Below the pieces are notes generated by a model. It made no database searches, was not told the DNA's origin, and worked only from the letters and a program-made list of their open reading frames with translations. Positions 16,348-24,630 of a DNA stretch of 64,000 nucleotides are shown here, piece after piece. The stretch is from DAOTXS01 sp034433515 (GTDB lineage: Bacteria; Chloroflexota; Anaerolineae; UBA4142). The DNA is taken from the NCBI GenBank assembly GCA_034433515.1, contig DAOUAL010000065.1:1-64000 (forward strand). Direction: 5' to 3'. Position numbers and translations under genes: made by a program. Position 1 is the stretch's first letter, and every line of letters starts with the position of its first letter.

Positions 16348-18372
16348 TTATGCTGGCACCGGCTCGGCGGCTTCTGCCTCGATATGTTCGGCGCCATTGC
16401 CCCACGTGCCCAAAATGCCTTCGATCTGCGCCAAGATTTGTGTGTTGGTAAAGTGAGAGCCGGTGATCGCGCCCGCCGGACACGCCGCGACGCACGTCCC
16501 GCAACCTTGACACAATGCCGGGTTGACCTCGCTCACCTTGCGATCTTCGATGAAGGTGATCGCGTTGAACGGGCACAGACTGTTGCAAATGCGACAACCC
16601 GAGCATTTCGCTTGATCGACACTGGCGCGGACCGGTTCCAACGTAACTTGCTTTTGACCGATCAGACCCAACACCCGCGCCGCCGCCGCCGCTCCTTGGG
16701 CGACGGAAGAGGGAATATCCTTGGGACCCTGACACACACCCGCGATGAAAATGCCTTCGGTCATCGTAGCGACTGGATCGAGTTTGGGGTGGCGTTCGAT
16801 AAACCAACCATTCGCGCTACACGAGATACCAAATTTCTTGGCGACCTCCTTGGAATCGGCGCGTGGTTGCATCGCGGCAGACAGAATGACCATATCTACC
16901 GGCACCCGCAACTGTCTGCCGGCTAAGGTGTCTTCAACCTGAATGATCAACTTGCCTTCTTCGCCGGGAAAGCGCGGCGCATCGGTTACCTCCGCGACTT
17001 TGCCACGAATGAAATGCACGCCTTCGTCGAGAACGCGGCGATAAAATTCATCATAGGTTTTGCCCGGCGTACGAATGTCAATGTAAAAGTTGTACACCTT
17101 GGCGCCGGTCTTTTCCTTGACCAAGTGAGCAAATTTTAGACTTTGCATACAACAAATCGCCGAGCAATCTACATTGTATTTAATATCGCGGCTGCCAACG
17201 CAATGGATGATGCCAACGGTCTGTGGCACGGTTACACCATCGCGCAAAACGATTTTGCCACCGGTGGGTCCCGCCGTGTTCGATAATCGCTCGAATTCCA
17301 AATTCGTGATCACGTTTGCGAGGCGTCCATAGCCGTAATGCGGAATGCGGCGCGCGTCAAAGAGTTCATAGCCGGTCGCTAGAATCACATTGCCCACTTG
17401 AACGGTGAGCATTTCGTCTTGTTGATTGAAATCAATCGCGCCGGTCGGACAGAATTTTTCGCACGCTTTGCACGTACCACGTTGAAAGTAAATACAGTTG
17501 GCGACATCAATCACCGGATATTTGGGGACGGCTTGCGGGAACGGGGTATAAATGGCTTTGCGTGTGCCCATGCCAACTTCGAACACGGTATCAATTACTT
17601 TTTTGGGGCATTTTTCTTCGCAGACGCCGCAACCGGTGCATTTCTCGGTGTTCACCTTGCGCGCCTTTTTGCGAATCTGCACGGTGAAATTGCCGACACA
17701 ACCATCCACCTTTTCAACTTCGCTCCACGTGAGCAAGGTGATGTTGGGATGGGTGCCTGCGGTGAACATCTTGGGCGTGAGAATACACGCGGCGCAATCG
17801 AGCGTGGGAAATGTTTTATCGAACTGCGCCATATGTCCGCCAATCGAAGGTTCGCGTTCGACGAGATAGACATGACTGCCTTGATCCGCGATTTCCAACG
17901 CGGCTTGAATCCCGGCGATGCCACCCCCCACGATCAGTACGTTGGGATTGATGTCCACGATGATCGGCTCGAGGGGTTGATGATGCACCACGCGGCGCAC
18001 GCCGCCGGCGATCAAGGCTTTGGCTTTTTCGGTGGCAAGGGCTTTGTCTTTGGTGACCCAGGAGACTTGCTCGCGAATCGAAACCATTTCGAACAAGTAC
18101 GGGTTTAGCCCGGCGCGTTTGCACGCATTGCGGAACGTCAATTCGTGCAGGTGCGGTGAGCACGCCGCGACGACGATGCGCGTCAATCCCAAATCCTTGA
18201 TGTCTTTTTCGATGATCTCTTGACCGGGGCTGGAGCACATAAACTTGTACTCGCGGGCTACGCGCACATCGGGCAAATTGTCCTCTGCCCATTTGGCAAC
18301 GTCAACAACATCAACCACGCCGGCAATGTTGCTCCCACAATGACAAACATAGACGCCAACTTTTTCTGCCAT
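16348..18372 (-). CDS. hdrA: HdrA-like FAD/Fe-S electron-bifurcating subunit, copy 1
   Basis: 674 residues. It begins VGVYVCHCGSNIAGVVDV, has a Rossmann FAD loop LIVGGGIAGIQAA, and four cysteine clusters: CTGCGVCEEKCP, CKACEKFCP, CSGCRICNSLCP and CQGCGTCVAACP. Family knowledge: HdrA carries the bifurcating FAD in heterodisulfide reductase complexes. GGAGG lies 4 bases upstream of ATG 18372; upstream codons in frame are repeat sequence. It lies at the end of an operon with EtfAB, a membrane Fe-S oxidoreductase and an HdrD-like protein, not with HdrB, HdrC or MvhD. Long identical blocks are shared with the copy at 31939. Confidence 0.9.
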   Translation of the reverse strand: MAEKVGVYVCHCGSNIAGVVDVVDVAKWAEDNLPDVRVAREYKFMCSSPGQEIIEKDIKDLGLTRIVVAACSPHLHELTFRNACKRAGLNPYLFEMVSIREQVSWVTKDKALATEKAKALIAGGVRRVVHHQPLEPIIVDINPNVLIVGGGIAGIQAALEIADQGSHVYLVEREPSIGGHMAQFDKTFPTLDCAACILTPKMFTAGTHPNITLLTWSEVEKVDGCVGNFTVQIRKKARKVNTEKCTGCGVCEEKCPKKVIDTVFEVGMGTRKAIYTPFPQAVPKYPVIDVANCIYFQRGTCKACEKFCPTGAIDFNQQDEMLTVQVGNVILATGYELFDARRIPHYGYGRLANVITNLEFERLSNTAGPTGGKIVLRDGVTVPQTVGIIHCVGSRDIKYNVDCSAICCMQSLKFAHLVKEKTGAKVYNFYIDIRTPGKTYDEFYRRVLDEGVHFIRGKVAEVTDAPRFPGEEGKLIIQVEDTLAGRQLRVPVDMVILSAAMQPRADSKEVAKKFGISCSANGWFIERHPKLDPVATMTEGIFIAGVCQGPKDIPSSVAQGAAAAARVLGLIGQKQVTLEPVRASVDQAKCSGCRICNSLCPFNAITFIEDRKVSEVNPALCQGCGTCVAACPAGAITGSHFTNTQILAQIEGILGTWGNGAEHIEAEAAEPVPA

Positions 18373-18385
18373 ATTTCCTCCAAGA

Positions 18386-18459
18386 CAGTGGTCAGTAGTC
18401 GGTGGACAGTGGTCAGTTTCCTGTTCACTGACCACTATCCACTGTCCCCTGTCCACTAC
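18386..18459. repeat. CAGTGGTCAG short-period inverted repeat
   Basis: ACAGTGGTCAG-type words at 18386-18417 followed by inverted copies (CACTGACCACT, CCACTGTCC) to 18459. It fills the spacer between hdrA and the gene upstream and runs into that gene's stop codon. Confidence 0.75.
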
Positions 18460-20405
18460 AATGCTTCATTCACCAACTCGATTAAATCTTTCACGACCAA
18501 CCGCGCTTCGCTGCCGGTCGTTTTGACCGCATCGCGGAACAGGGTTACATCTTTGGGGCACGCGGTCACAAAAACCGATACCGTATCTAGGGTGAGCGCC
18601 TCACGAATGCGCGCTTCGCTGGGCCGTTCTTTGACCGTGCCTTCCTCCATCCAAATACGTCCGCCGCCGGCTCCGCAACACAGCGCGCGATCACCGTGCC
18701 GTGGCATCTCGACGAGCCGACAACCGGTCGCTTCGATCACGCGGCGCGGCGCATCGTAGATTCCGTTGTACCGACCGAGATAGCAGGGATCGTGATAGGT
18801 AACGGTGTAAGGGAGTTTCTTGCTGAATTTCAATTTGCCTGAAGTAATCAGCGTGTCCAACAACTCGGCGTAATGCCAGACCTCATTTGTTATGCGTGGA
18901 TATTCATGTCTCAACGTGTTGTACGTGTGTGGATCGGTGGTAACAATCGTTTTGAAATTTGCCTTGCTCATCGCCTCCATATTTTTCTCGACGAGCATTT
19001 CAAAGAGACCTTCTTCGCCCACGCGGCGCACATCGTTGCCGGCATTGCGCTCGCCTTCGTACAAAATTCCAAAATCGAGTCCGGCTTTTTGGAACACGTG
19101 CGCAGTCTGGCGCGTGATTTCGATGACGCTGGGACTGTACGATGCATAATCGCCAACGAACCACAGGTACTCGACCGGCTCTTTGCGTGCATCTTTAATC
19201 TTGGGCAGCACCGGTTGTGCCCACTTGGCGCGATTGCGTTCCGATTGTCCAAACGAGTTGCCATAGCGTCCCAGTTTGGCGAGCGCGTCTTGGAGCATTT
19301 CGTCCATTCGCCCTTCGCTGACCAAATAGCGGCGCATATCCACAATCGCTTTGACGCGCTGGATAAACAGTGGGCATTCCTGATCGCAGGCGTAACACGT
19401 GGTACACGACCACAATACTTGCTCCGAGACTACCTCCGGAATTAAGGTTTGCGTTTGGGGTGCTGTGAGATGTTCGCGCAGATTCATCATCAATAATTTA
19501 GGCGAGAGTGGCAGACCACTGTTGTACGCCGGGCAGACATCTTGACACCGACCGCATTCGGTACACGTGTAGAAATCGAGCATCTGCCGCCAACGAAATT
19601 GATTGACCGTACTCACGCCCACTTTGCCATCAAACTCTGGTGATTTGGGTAAACGACCCGGCGGCGTGAGATCGCGCAGAAAAACGGCAGGCACCGAGGT
19701 AACGATATGAAAATGTTTGCCTGCCGGTAATTCGGTGAGGAAAAAGAGGACAACCCCCAAATGAATCCAGTACGCGATTTCGCCGACGATGAATTGCGCG
19801 TTGATGTCCAGTGTTGCAAATGGCAAACCGACCAACATCGAAATGGGCCGCCATGCCGCTAATGTATCCTTGCCTAGATTGATGTTGATGCCGTTGAATA
19901 CGAGCAGACTTAGCATAATTGTCATGATGAACGACAAGACCATAATGCCCTGGTTTTTGTGACTGCCCCTGTAGCGTTCGGGATTGACGATGATGCGTAG
20001 ATACAAGGCATAGGTTACGGCGATGATGACAAACAGCGCAAAGAAATCTTGAATTAGTGCGAGCAGACCCCACTCGCCGATGATCGGTAACTTGAAATGC
20101 GGATCAATGAATGCCAACAACCCTTCGGCGATGGCTTGCAGGATAGTGAGCGAGAGCAGGATGAATCCCCAAAAGATGAAAAAGTGTGCGATGCCGGGAA
20201 TGCGGACTCGAAACAAGCGGAGTTGACCGGCGACATAGGCGATTACACCTTTGATGCGCTCGCCCCATTGACCAAATGCTTCTGGGCTGGGTTGTCCACG
20301 TCGTAGATTGATCCACAACAAGCGATAGACGCGCCAACCAAACACGCCGCCAGCGAGTAACAATCCGATCAAGACAAGCAGACTTTTGATCATCTCATAG
20401 TTCAT
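18456..20405 (-). CDS. Membrane Fe-S oxidoreductase with NarI-like domain (EMO/HdrDE-like)
   Basis: 649 residues. The first 240 residues hold about five to six membrane segments with histidines fit for heme b (AHFFIFWG, YWIHLGVVLFFL). Two [4Fe-4S] motifs follow, CTECGRCQDVCP and CTTCYACDQECP, then a CCG region with HDPCYLGRYN and LCCGAGGG. This is the build of the EtfAB:menaquinone oxidoreductase (EMO) of syntrophs and of HdrDE-like proteins. Directly upstream of it are etfA and etfB, so it probably passes electrons between ETF and quinone, or on to HdrA. Quinone use is inference. Confidence 0.85.
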   Translation of the reverse strand: MNYEMIKSLLVLIGLLLAGGVFGWRVYRLLWINLRRGQPSPEAFGQWGERIKGVIAYVAGQLRLFRVRIPGIAHFFIFWGFILLSLTILQAIAEGLLAFIDPHFKLPIIGEWGLLALIQDFFALFVIIAVTYALYLRIIVNPERYRGSHKNQGIMVLSFIMTIMLSLLVFNGININLGKDTLAAWRPISMLVGLPFATLDINAQFIVGEIAYWIHLGVVLFFLTELPAGKHFHIVTSVPAVFLRDLTPPGRLPKSPEFDGKVGVSTVNQFRWRQMLDFYTCTECGRCQDVCPAYNSGLPLSPKLLMMNLREHLTAPQTQTLIPEVVSEQVLWSCTTCYACDQECPLFIQRVKAIVDMRRYLVSEGRMDEMLQDALAKLGRYGNSFGQSERNRAKWAQPVLPKIKDARKEPVEYLWFVGDYASYSPSVIEITRQTAHVFQKAGLDFGILYEGERNAGNDVRRVGEEGLFEMLVEKNMEAMSKANFKTIVTTDPHTYNTLRHEYPRITNEVWHYAELLDTLITSGKLKFSKKLPYTVTYHDPCYLGRYNGIYDAPRRVIEATGCRLVEMPRHGDRALCCGAGGGRIWMEEGTVKERPSEARIREALTLDTVSVFVTACPKDVTLFRDAVKTTGSEARLVVKDLIELVNEAL

Positions 20406-20425
20406 CGGAACTCTCCGTTCGTATC

Positions 20426-20488
20426 GGGGGCGAAGGACAGGTGCACGCTTTGCCCGACCACTCTAGCGAAGAAAGTTCCTTCGCCCCC
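20426..20488. other. Intercistronic hairpin between etfA and the EMO-like gene
   Basis: 12-bp arms GGGGGCGAAGGA (20426-20437) and TCCTTCGCCCCC (20477-20488), with a 39-base loop, in a 92-base gap inside the operon. It could mark an RNA processing or stabilising site. Confidence 0.65.
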
Positions 20489-20497
20489 ATGCCCTCG

Positions 20498-21469
20498 TCA
20501 TCCCTTCGCTTGTTGCACCTTCTCTGTCAGCACGGGTAACAAATCCAGCATATCAATAGACGCGCCGAACTTGGCGAGATCGAAAATGGGTGCGCTGGTG
20601 TCGGTGTTGACCGCGATGATCAGTTCGCTATCGCCGATGGCTTCGGTATGTTCGGGTGCGCCGCTGATGCCCAGCGCGAGATACAATTTGGGTTTGACCG
20701 CTTTGCCGGACTTGCCAACCAGCCGCGTCGGCGCGAGCCAACCTTGATCAATCACCGGGCGCGAGGCGCAAACGACGCCACCCAACGCACGCGCTAATTC
20801 TTCCGCTAGTTCGATATTGTCTTGATTCTGAATACCACGCCCAATCGAAACCAAGATGGGTTCGCGCGCAATATCCACATCGCCTACCGCCGGCTCGATA
20901 TACTCTGTGACCGAGACGTGCAAATCGTCGAGTGTGGGTGCATCGAGGCGGACAAGTTCCGGCGATTGTGCGGCACGCCCTTGTTCCGGTTTGTAGCCGC
21001 CCGGTACCATCATCACCAGTGCCGATGGTGCGGGCAGATCGCCTTCTGCCAACAGTTTGCCACCGCAAATTTGGCTGACGAATTTGAGTGCTGTACCTTC
21101 GGCGCGTACGGTGCGGCACGCGCTAACCAACGGCAGACCCAAACGCGTCGAGAGCCACGCCGCCACATCGCCGCCAATGGTTGTATCGCCGAACAAGACC
21201 GCGCGCGGCGCGTGTTCTTTGAGCACGGTTTCCAAGGTGCGTTGGTACGCGTCCGACGAAAAATCGGCGAATGCGGGATGCTCGATGTACCACACCTGGT
21301 CTGCGGCGAGATCGGATGCCAATGGTTCAACATCGTGTCCCAACAACAGGGCGATGACCTTGCCGCCGGTCACGTTTGCCATCGCTCGTGCCGCCGCCAG
21401 CATCACGTACGAAATATCCATCACTTGTCTGCGCAAGTGTTCGATGACAACGCAAATATCTGGGTTCAT
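20498..21469 (-). CDS. etfA: Electron transfer flavoprotein alpha subunit
   Basis: 323 residues. Begins MNPDICVVIEHLRR; the C-terminal FAD site reads PKLYLALGISGAPEHTEAIG and then IIAVNTDTSAPIF. The usual GISGAIQH is GISGAPEH here, so Pro and Glu replace Ile and Gln next to the flavin. GAGGAG lies 5 bases before ATG 21469. Forms a heterodimer with EtfB encoded just upstream. Donor or acceptor partners are likely the CCG proteins and HdrA in the same operon, since no acyl-CoA dehydrogenase gene is present. Confidence 0.92.
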   Translation of the reverse strand: MNPDICVVIEHLRRQVMDISYVMLAAARAMANVTGGKVIALLLGHDVEPLASDLAADQVWYIEHPAFADFSSDAYQRTLETVLKEHAPRAVLFGDTTIGGDVAAWLSTRLGLPLVSACRTVRAEGTALKFVSQICGGKLLAEGDLPAPSALVMMVPGGYKPEQGRAAQSPELVRLDAPTLDDLHVSVTEYIEPAVGDVDIAREPILVSIGRGIQNQDNIELAEELARALGGVVCASRPVIDQGWLAPTRLVGKSGKAVKPKLYLALGISGAPEHTEAIGDSELIIAVNTDTSAPIFDLAKFGASIDMLDLLPVLTEKVQQAKG

Positions 21470-21502
21470 TGTTTCTCCTCTCAAAGTATGAAAATTCCAA
21501 CT

Positions 21503-22267
21503 TTACAGCACGCCGTGTTCCTTGAAAATTTCTACCAACCGCGTTGCCACCGTGTCGGCGTCGCCTTCGATCATCGTGGCGCGCGTGCTGACTTGAGGCT
21601 GGAACAATCGCACCGCGAGTGGCGCACCGGCAGTTTCCAATTCCATCGCCGGGAATTTTTCAAGGGTGGCACTTTTCATGGTCGCACGGATTTTGCTGAT
21701 GGGAACATAGCGCGGTGGTTTTTCGGCGGCTTGGATGCCCAGGACGGCTGGCAACATCACTTGCATTTCCGCGATCAAGCCGCCGGGAAATTCTTTGCGA
21801 ATCTGGACGCTACCATCACAGACTATCACGCCGGAAACGTATCCGACATACGGCAGACCCAGATGCTCTGCCAGTTGCGGACCGACTGCGCCATCCAGAT
21901 CGTTGTGGGCTTGGACGCCGGTGAGAATGAGTTCAGGGCGCAGGGTTTTGATAAAGTTGGCAAAGACACGTGCCAAGGCATGATTGTTCACTCCACGTTG
22001 CCAATTCCCAGTGAGTTTGACCAGCCGATCCGCACCTTTGGCAGCAGCGGTGAACAACACCTCATCAATACCTTCGATGTCTGGTGCAACAACCGTTACC
22101 GTGCCTGTGCCTTTCTCTTTGAGCAGAATCGCTTGTTCGATAGCGTGATCATCAAACTCGTTGAGTTTCAAGCGTAATGCGTCAGAGTCGAGTTTGGTGC
22201 CGCTGGCATCAATGACCAGTTCTTCAACGAGATCGGGAACCATCTTGATGGGGACGACTAGATTCAT
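21503..22267 (-). CDS. etfB: Electron transfer flavoprotein beta subunit
   Basis: 254 residues. Begins MNLVVPIKMVPDLVEEL and contains LNEFDDHAIEQAILLKE and the signature-like LPAVLGIQAAEKPPRYVPI. GAGGT lies 6 bases before ATG 22267; the in-frame codons farther upstream are repeat DNA. Stop and etfA start are 33 bases apart. Whether it is a bifurcating or a simple ETF cannot be settled without an alignment. Confidence 0.92.
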   Translation of the reverse strand: MNLVVPIKMVPDLVEELVIDASGTKLDSDALRLKLNEFDDHAIEQAILLKEKGTGTVTVVAPDIEGIDEVLFTAAAKGADRLVKLTGNWQRGVNNHALARVFANFIKTLRPELILTGVQAHNDLDGAVGPQLAEHLGLPYVGYVSGVIVCDGSVQIRKEFPGGLIAEMQVMLPAVLGIQAAEKPPRYVPISKIRATMKSATLEKFPAMELETAGAPLAVRLFQPQVSTRATMIEGDADTVATRLVEIFKEHGVL

Positions 22268-22284
22268 CGTTATACCTCTTCGAG

Positions 22285-22410
22285 TTTCATCGTTGGGTCG
22301 TTGCATCGTTAGATCGTTGGGTCGTTGTATCGTTGCATCGTTAGATTGTTGCCTCCTTTGCCACGAGGTTGAACGAATCAACGCTGTAACGAACCGACGA
22401 TGCAACGATT
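22285..22410. repeat. CGTTGCATCGTTAGAT short-period repeat with inverted copies
   Basis: Repeated TCGTTGGGTCGTTGCATCG words at 22288-22347 are followed by inverted words (ACGATGCAACG) near 22390-22407. It fills the spacer between the HdrD-like gene and etfB and can fold into a long hairpin. Confidence 0.75.
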
Positions 22411-22413
22411 CGC

Positions 22414-23613
22414 TTATCCGATAGACTCGGCTAACAATTCAACAATGTCGCGCACTTCCATCCCGCTTGCTTCGCGCACGGTCTTGACCGCATCTTCAAA
22501 ACGAGGTGGCTCGTACGGACACGCGACCACGAGGGTGGTTGCTTCTACGGCAATTGCTTCGCGGACGCGCCACTCTGAAGTTCGCGTGTGCGCCTTTTCC
22601 CAATGGAAACCTTCCAGCCACATACCGCCACCACCGCCGCCACAACACAAACTGGTTTCGCGCGTGTGCGACATTTCAACAAGGGTAATGCCAGGAATGG
22701 CTTGCAACAGACGGCGGGGCTCGTCGTAAACCTTGTTGGCGCGACCCAAGTAACACGGATCGTGAAAAGTAATTTTGCCAGTCTCGACCGGCTTGAGCAT
22801 GGGCTGGAGTTGATCGAGGCGTTCGACTAGAAACTGGGTCACGTGGCGGACGGGATAAGTGATGTCGAGTGTGGGATAGACGTTTTTGAACGCGTTGAAC
22901 GCGTGTGGATCCGTAGTGATGATTTCGTTGAAACTGTACTTGCGGAAGGCTTGCCCATTCTTGGTGGCGAGCATTTCAAATAAACCGCGTTCACCGGCAA
23001 GTCGTTGCGAATCACCGTCACCGACTTCTTCTGGACCCAGAATGGCAAAATCTACCTTGAGCGCGTTAAGAATCTTTGCCAAGGCACGGCTGGTGGCTTG
23101 AACGCGTGGATGGTACGAAGCATAATCACCAACATACCACAACACGTCTGCCGATTTCTTGTCCTTGCCGAAAATGGGGACGGTGGCTTGGAGGCCCTTG
23201 GTCCAGTCCGCACGTTTGCGGGGCGATTGACCCAGGACATTGCCATAGCGTTGCGAGTTTTCGAGCGCGAGTTGGAGTTCGGCGGGGACTTGGGCGGCGA
23301 GGAGCATTTCTTCTTTGGCGCGCGTCATTAATTTCTCGGTGAGCGGAATGCCGGACGGGCAGACTTCGGTGCAGGCGTAACACGCGACGCACATCCAAAC
23401 GGTGTCCGTTTTCATCACGCGATCAAAAATTTCGGAACGCAAGGCGGCGATCATGCGCCCCGGCGGATAATCCATCACATAACCAAAGGGACACACCCCG
23501 CTACACATACCGCATTGCAAACACATGCGGATGCGTTCGCCGGTGGGCGGGGTTTGCAGACTGGTGTAGAACGCCTCGTTGAACGAAGGATTGGTTAGCG
23601 TAGGAATCGTCAT
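22414..23613 (-). CDS. HdrD-like (Fe-S)-binding protein with CCG domains
   Basis: 399 residues, no membrane segment. Two [4Fe-4S] motifs, CLQCGMCSGVCP (about 34-45) and CVACYACTEVCP (about 75-86), then CCG features HDPCYLGRANKVYDEPRR and LCCGGGGGGMW. HdrD, GlcF and LutA share this build. The CCG half is closely like that of the EMO-like protein in the same operon. GGAGG lies 7 bases before the ATG. Likely an electron-transfer partner of EtfAB and HdrA; any disulfide substrate is unknown. Confidence 0.88.
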   Translation of the reverse strand: MTIPTLTNPSFNEAFYTSLQTPPTGERIRMCLQCGMCSGVCPFGYVMDYPPGRMIAALRSEIFDRVMKTDTVWMCVACYACTEVCPSGIPLTEKLMTRAKEEMLLAAQVPAELQLALENSQRYGNVLGQSPRKRADWTKGLQATVPIFGKDKKSADVLWYVGDYASYHPRVQATSRALAKILNALKVDFAILGPEEVGDGDSQRLAGERGLFEMLATKNGQAFRKYSFNEIITTDPHAFNAFKNVYPTLDITYPVRHVTQFLVERLDQLQPMLKPVETGKITFHDPCYLGRANKVYDEPRRLLQAIPGITLVEMSHTRETSLCCGGGGGGMWLEGFHWEKAHTRTSEWRVREAIAVEATTLVVACPYEPPRFEDAVKTVREASGMEVRDIVELLAESIG

Positions 23614-23625
23614 CTAAAAACCTCC

Positions 23626-23835
23626 TCAATTGCGCTCGAGCGAATCGGTTGAGTTACTTGAGCAAAGGTAGATAGAACTACGGCCGCCGGCAGTGTGGCG
23701 GTAGGGATGGGGTGGGGGCAAAACGATGGCAAGGGTTGGCGTGGGGGTTGGTGTGGCAACGGGAGCGCAGGCAACGCCAATGCAGGCGATCAGTACAGCA
23801 CAGCCCAAAACGCACAGGCGCAGGGTGTTGCGCAT
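23626..23835 (-). CDS. Small lipoprotein leading the hdr-etf operon
   Basis: 69 residues. Begins MRNTLRLCVLGCAVLIACIG, with a lipobox ending GVAC, then PVATPTPTPT and a short polar tail. GGGAGGTGG lies 7 bases before ATG 23835. The stop is 12 bases from the next gene. No fold is recognised; it is short enough to be a tether or a decayed gene. The Thr/Pro stretch resembles that of the two binding lipoproteins in this window. Confidence 0.6.
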   Translation of the reverse strand: MRNTLRLCVLGCAVLIACIGVACAPVATPTPTPTLAIVLPPPHPYRHTAGGRSSIYLCSSNSTDSLERN

Positions 23836-23850
23836 ATATCCCACCTCCCT

Positions 23851-23869
23851 TGGGAAAAACCATTTCCCA
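23851..23869 (-). other. Leader hairpin beside the lipoprotein ribosome binding site
   Basis: TGGGAAA (23851-23857) and TTTCCCA (23863-23869) form a 7-bp stem immediately upstream of the GGGAGGTGG box. It could affect translation of the first gene of the operon. Confidence 0.35.
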
Positions 23870-23916
23870 TCTATAGTTTACAATGTTTGGTGTGGCACGA
23901 CCATACGGGACGGAGG

Positions 23917-23931
23917 GTATTTTTGAAATAC
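23917..23931. promoter_or_regulatory. 15-bp palindrome upstream of the hdr-etf operon
   Basis: GTATTT, TTG, AAATAC: a perfect inverted repeat 82 bases upstream of the first start codon. A TATAGA at 23875-23870 would be a -10 box and puts the palindrome near -60, an activator position. The same motif with two changes is found upstream of hdrC (35689-35703). Confidence 0.5.
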
Positions 23932-23981
23932 TCTGCGCATGGTAGGGGGAAACTAGGAGGAAACAATAAGCGGGGTGACGG

Positions 23982-24629
23982 TTAGGCTTTGACAATGCCC
24001 GCGCGAATGGCGTACTTGATTAATTCAGCGGTGTTGTGCACGCCAAGTTTTTCCATAATGTTGCTGCGATGCGTGTCCACCGTTTTGACGCTGATTCCCA
24101 GACGGTCGGCAATCTCGCGGTTGATCAACCCTTCGGCGATGAGTTGCACGATTTGAATCTCGCGGTCCGTCAGCATGGGTGAGGGTTGGCTGGCTTTGGC
24201 GGATTCGGCGAGTGCGTTGACGAGCGCAGAGGTAATACTGGGTTGCAGATAAGCACCGTGTTCATACACGGTGCGAATCGCGGTGGTCAGTTCGTTGGCG
24301 CGTGCATCCTTGGTAATGTAGCCGACCGCGCCGGCATGCAAGAGCGGCAAGATATATTCCTTGTTCTCGTGTTGGGTCAAGACCAGAATGCGCGTCAAAG
24401 GGGATCGGGCGTGAATCTCGCGCGTTGCGTCCAAGCCATTCATTCCCGGCATCGCAATATCCATCAACACAACGTCTGGCTTGAGCCGAAGGACCGCCTC
24501 AATGGCATGCTTGCCATCTGCCGCTTCGCCGACCACTTGCATATCTTCGCGGCGCGCGAGCAAGGCGCAAATCCCTTCGCGTACAATGGCGTGATCATCC
24601 ACCACGAGAACACGAATCGGTTGTGCCAT
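23982..24629 (-). CDS. NarL/FixJ-family response regulator, copy 1
   Basis: 215 residues. Receiver domain with phospho-acceptor Asp in VVLMDIAMPGMNG, and a C-terminal LuxR-type helix-turn-helix (LTDREIQIVQLIAEG, ISVKTVDTHRSNIMEKLGV). It starts one base after the stop of the kinase gene upstream, so the two are one unit. It is the last gene downstream of the hydrogenase operon. Probable targets are the hdr/mvh or hdr/etf promoters; that is inference. Confidence 0.92.
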   Translation of the reverse strand: MAQPIRVLVVDDHAIVREGICALLARREDMQVVGEAADGKHAIEAVLRLKPDVVLMDIAMPGMNGLDATREIHARSPLTRILVLTQHENKEYILPLLHAGAVGYITKDARANELTTAIRTVYEHGAYLQPSITSALVNALAESAKASQPSPMLTDREIQIVQLIAEGLINREIADRLGISVKTVDTHRSNIMEKLGVHNTAELIKYAIRAGIVKA

Positions 24630-24630
24630 C

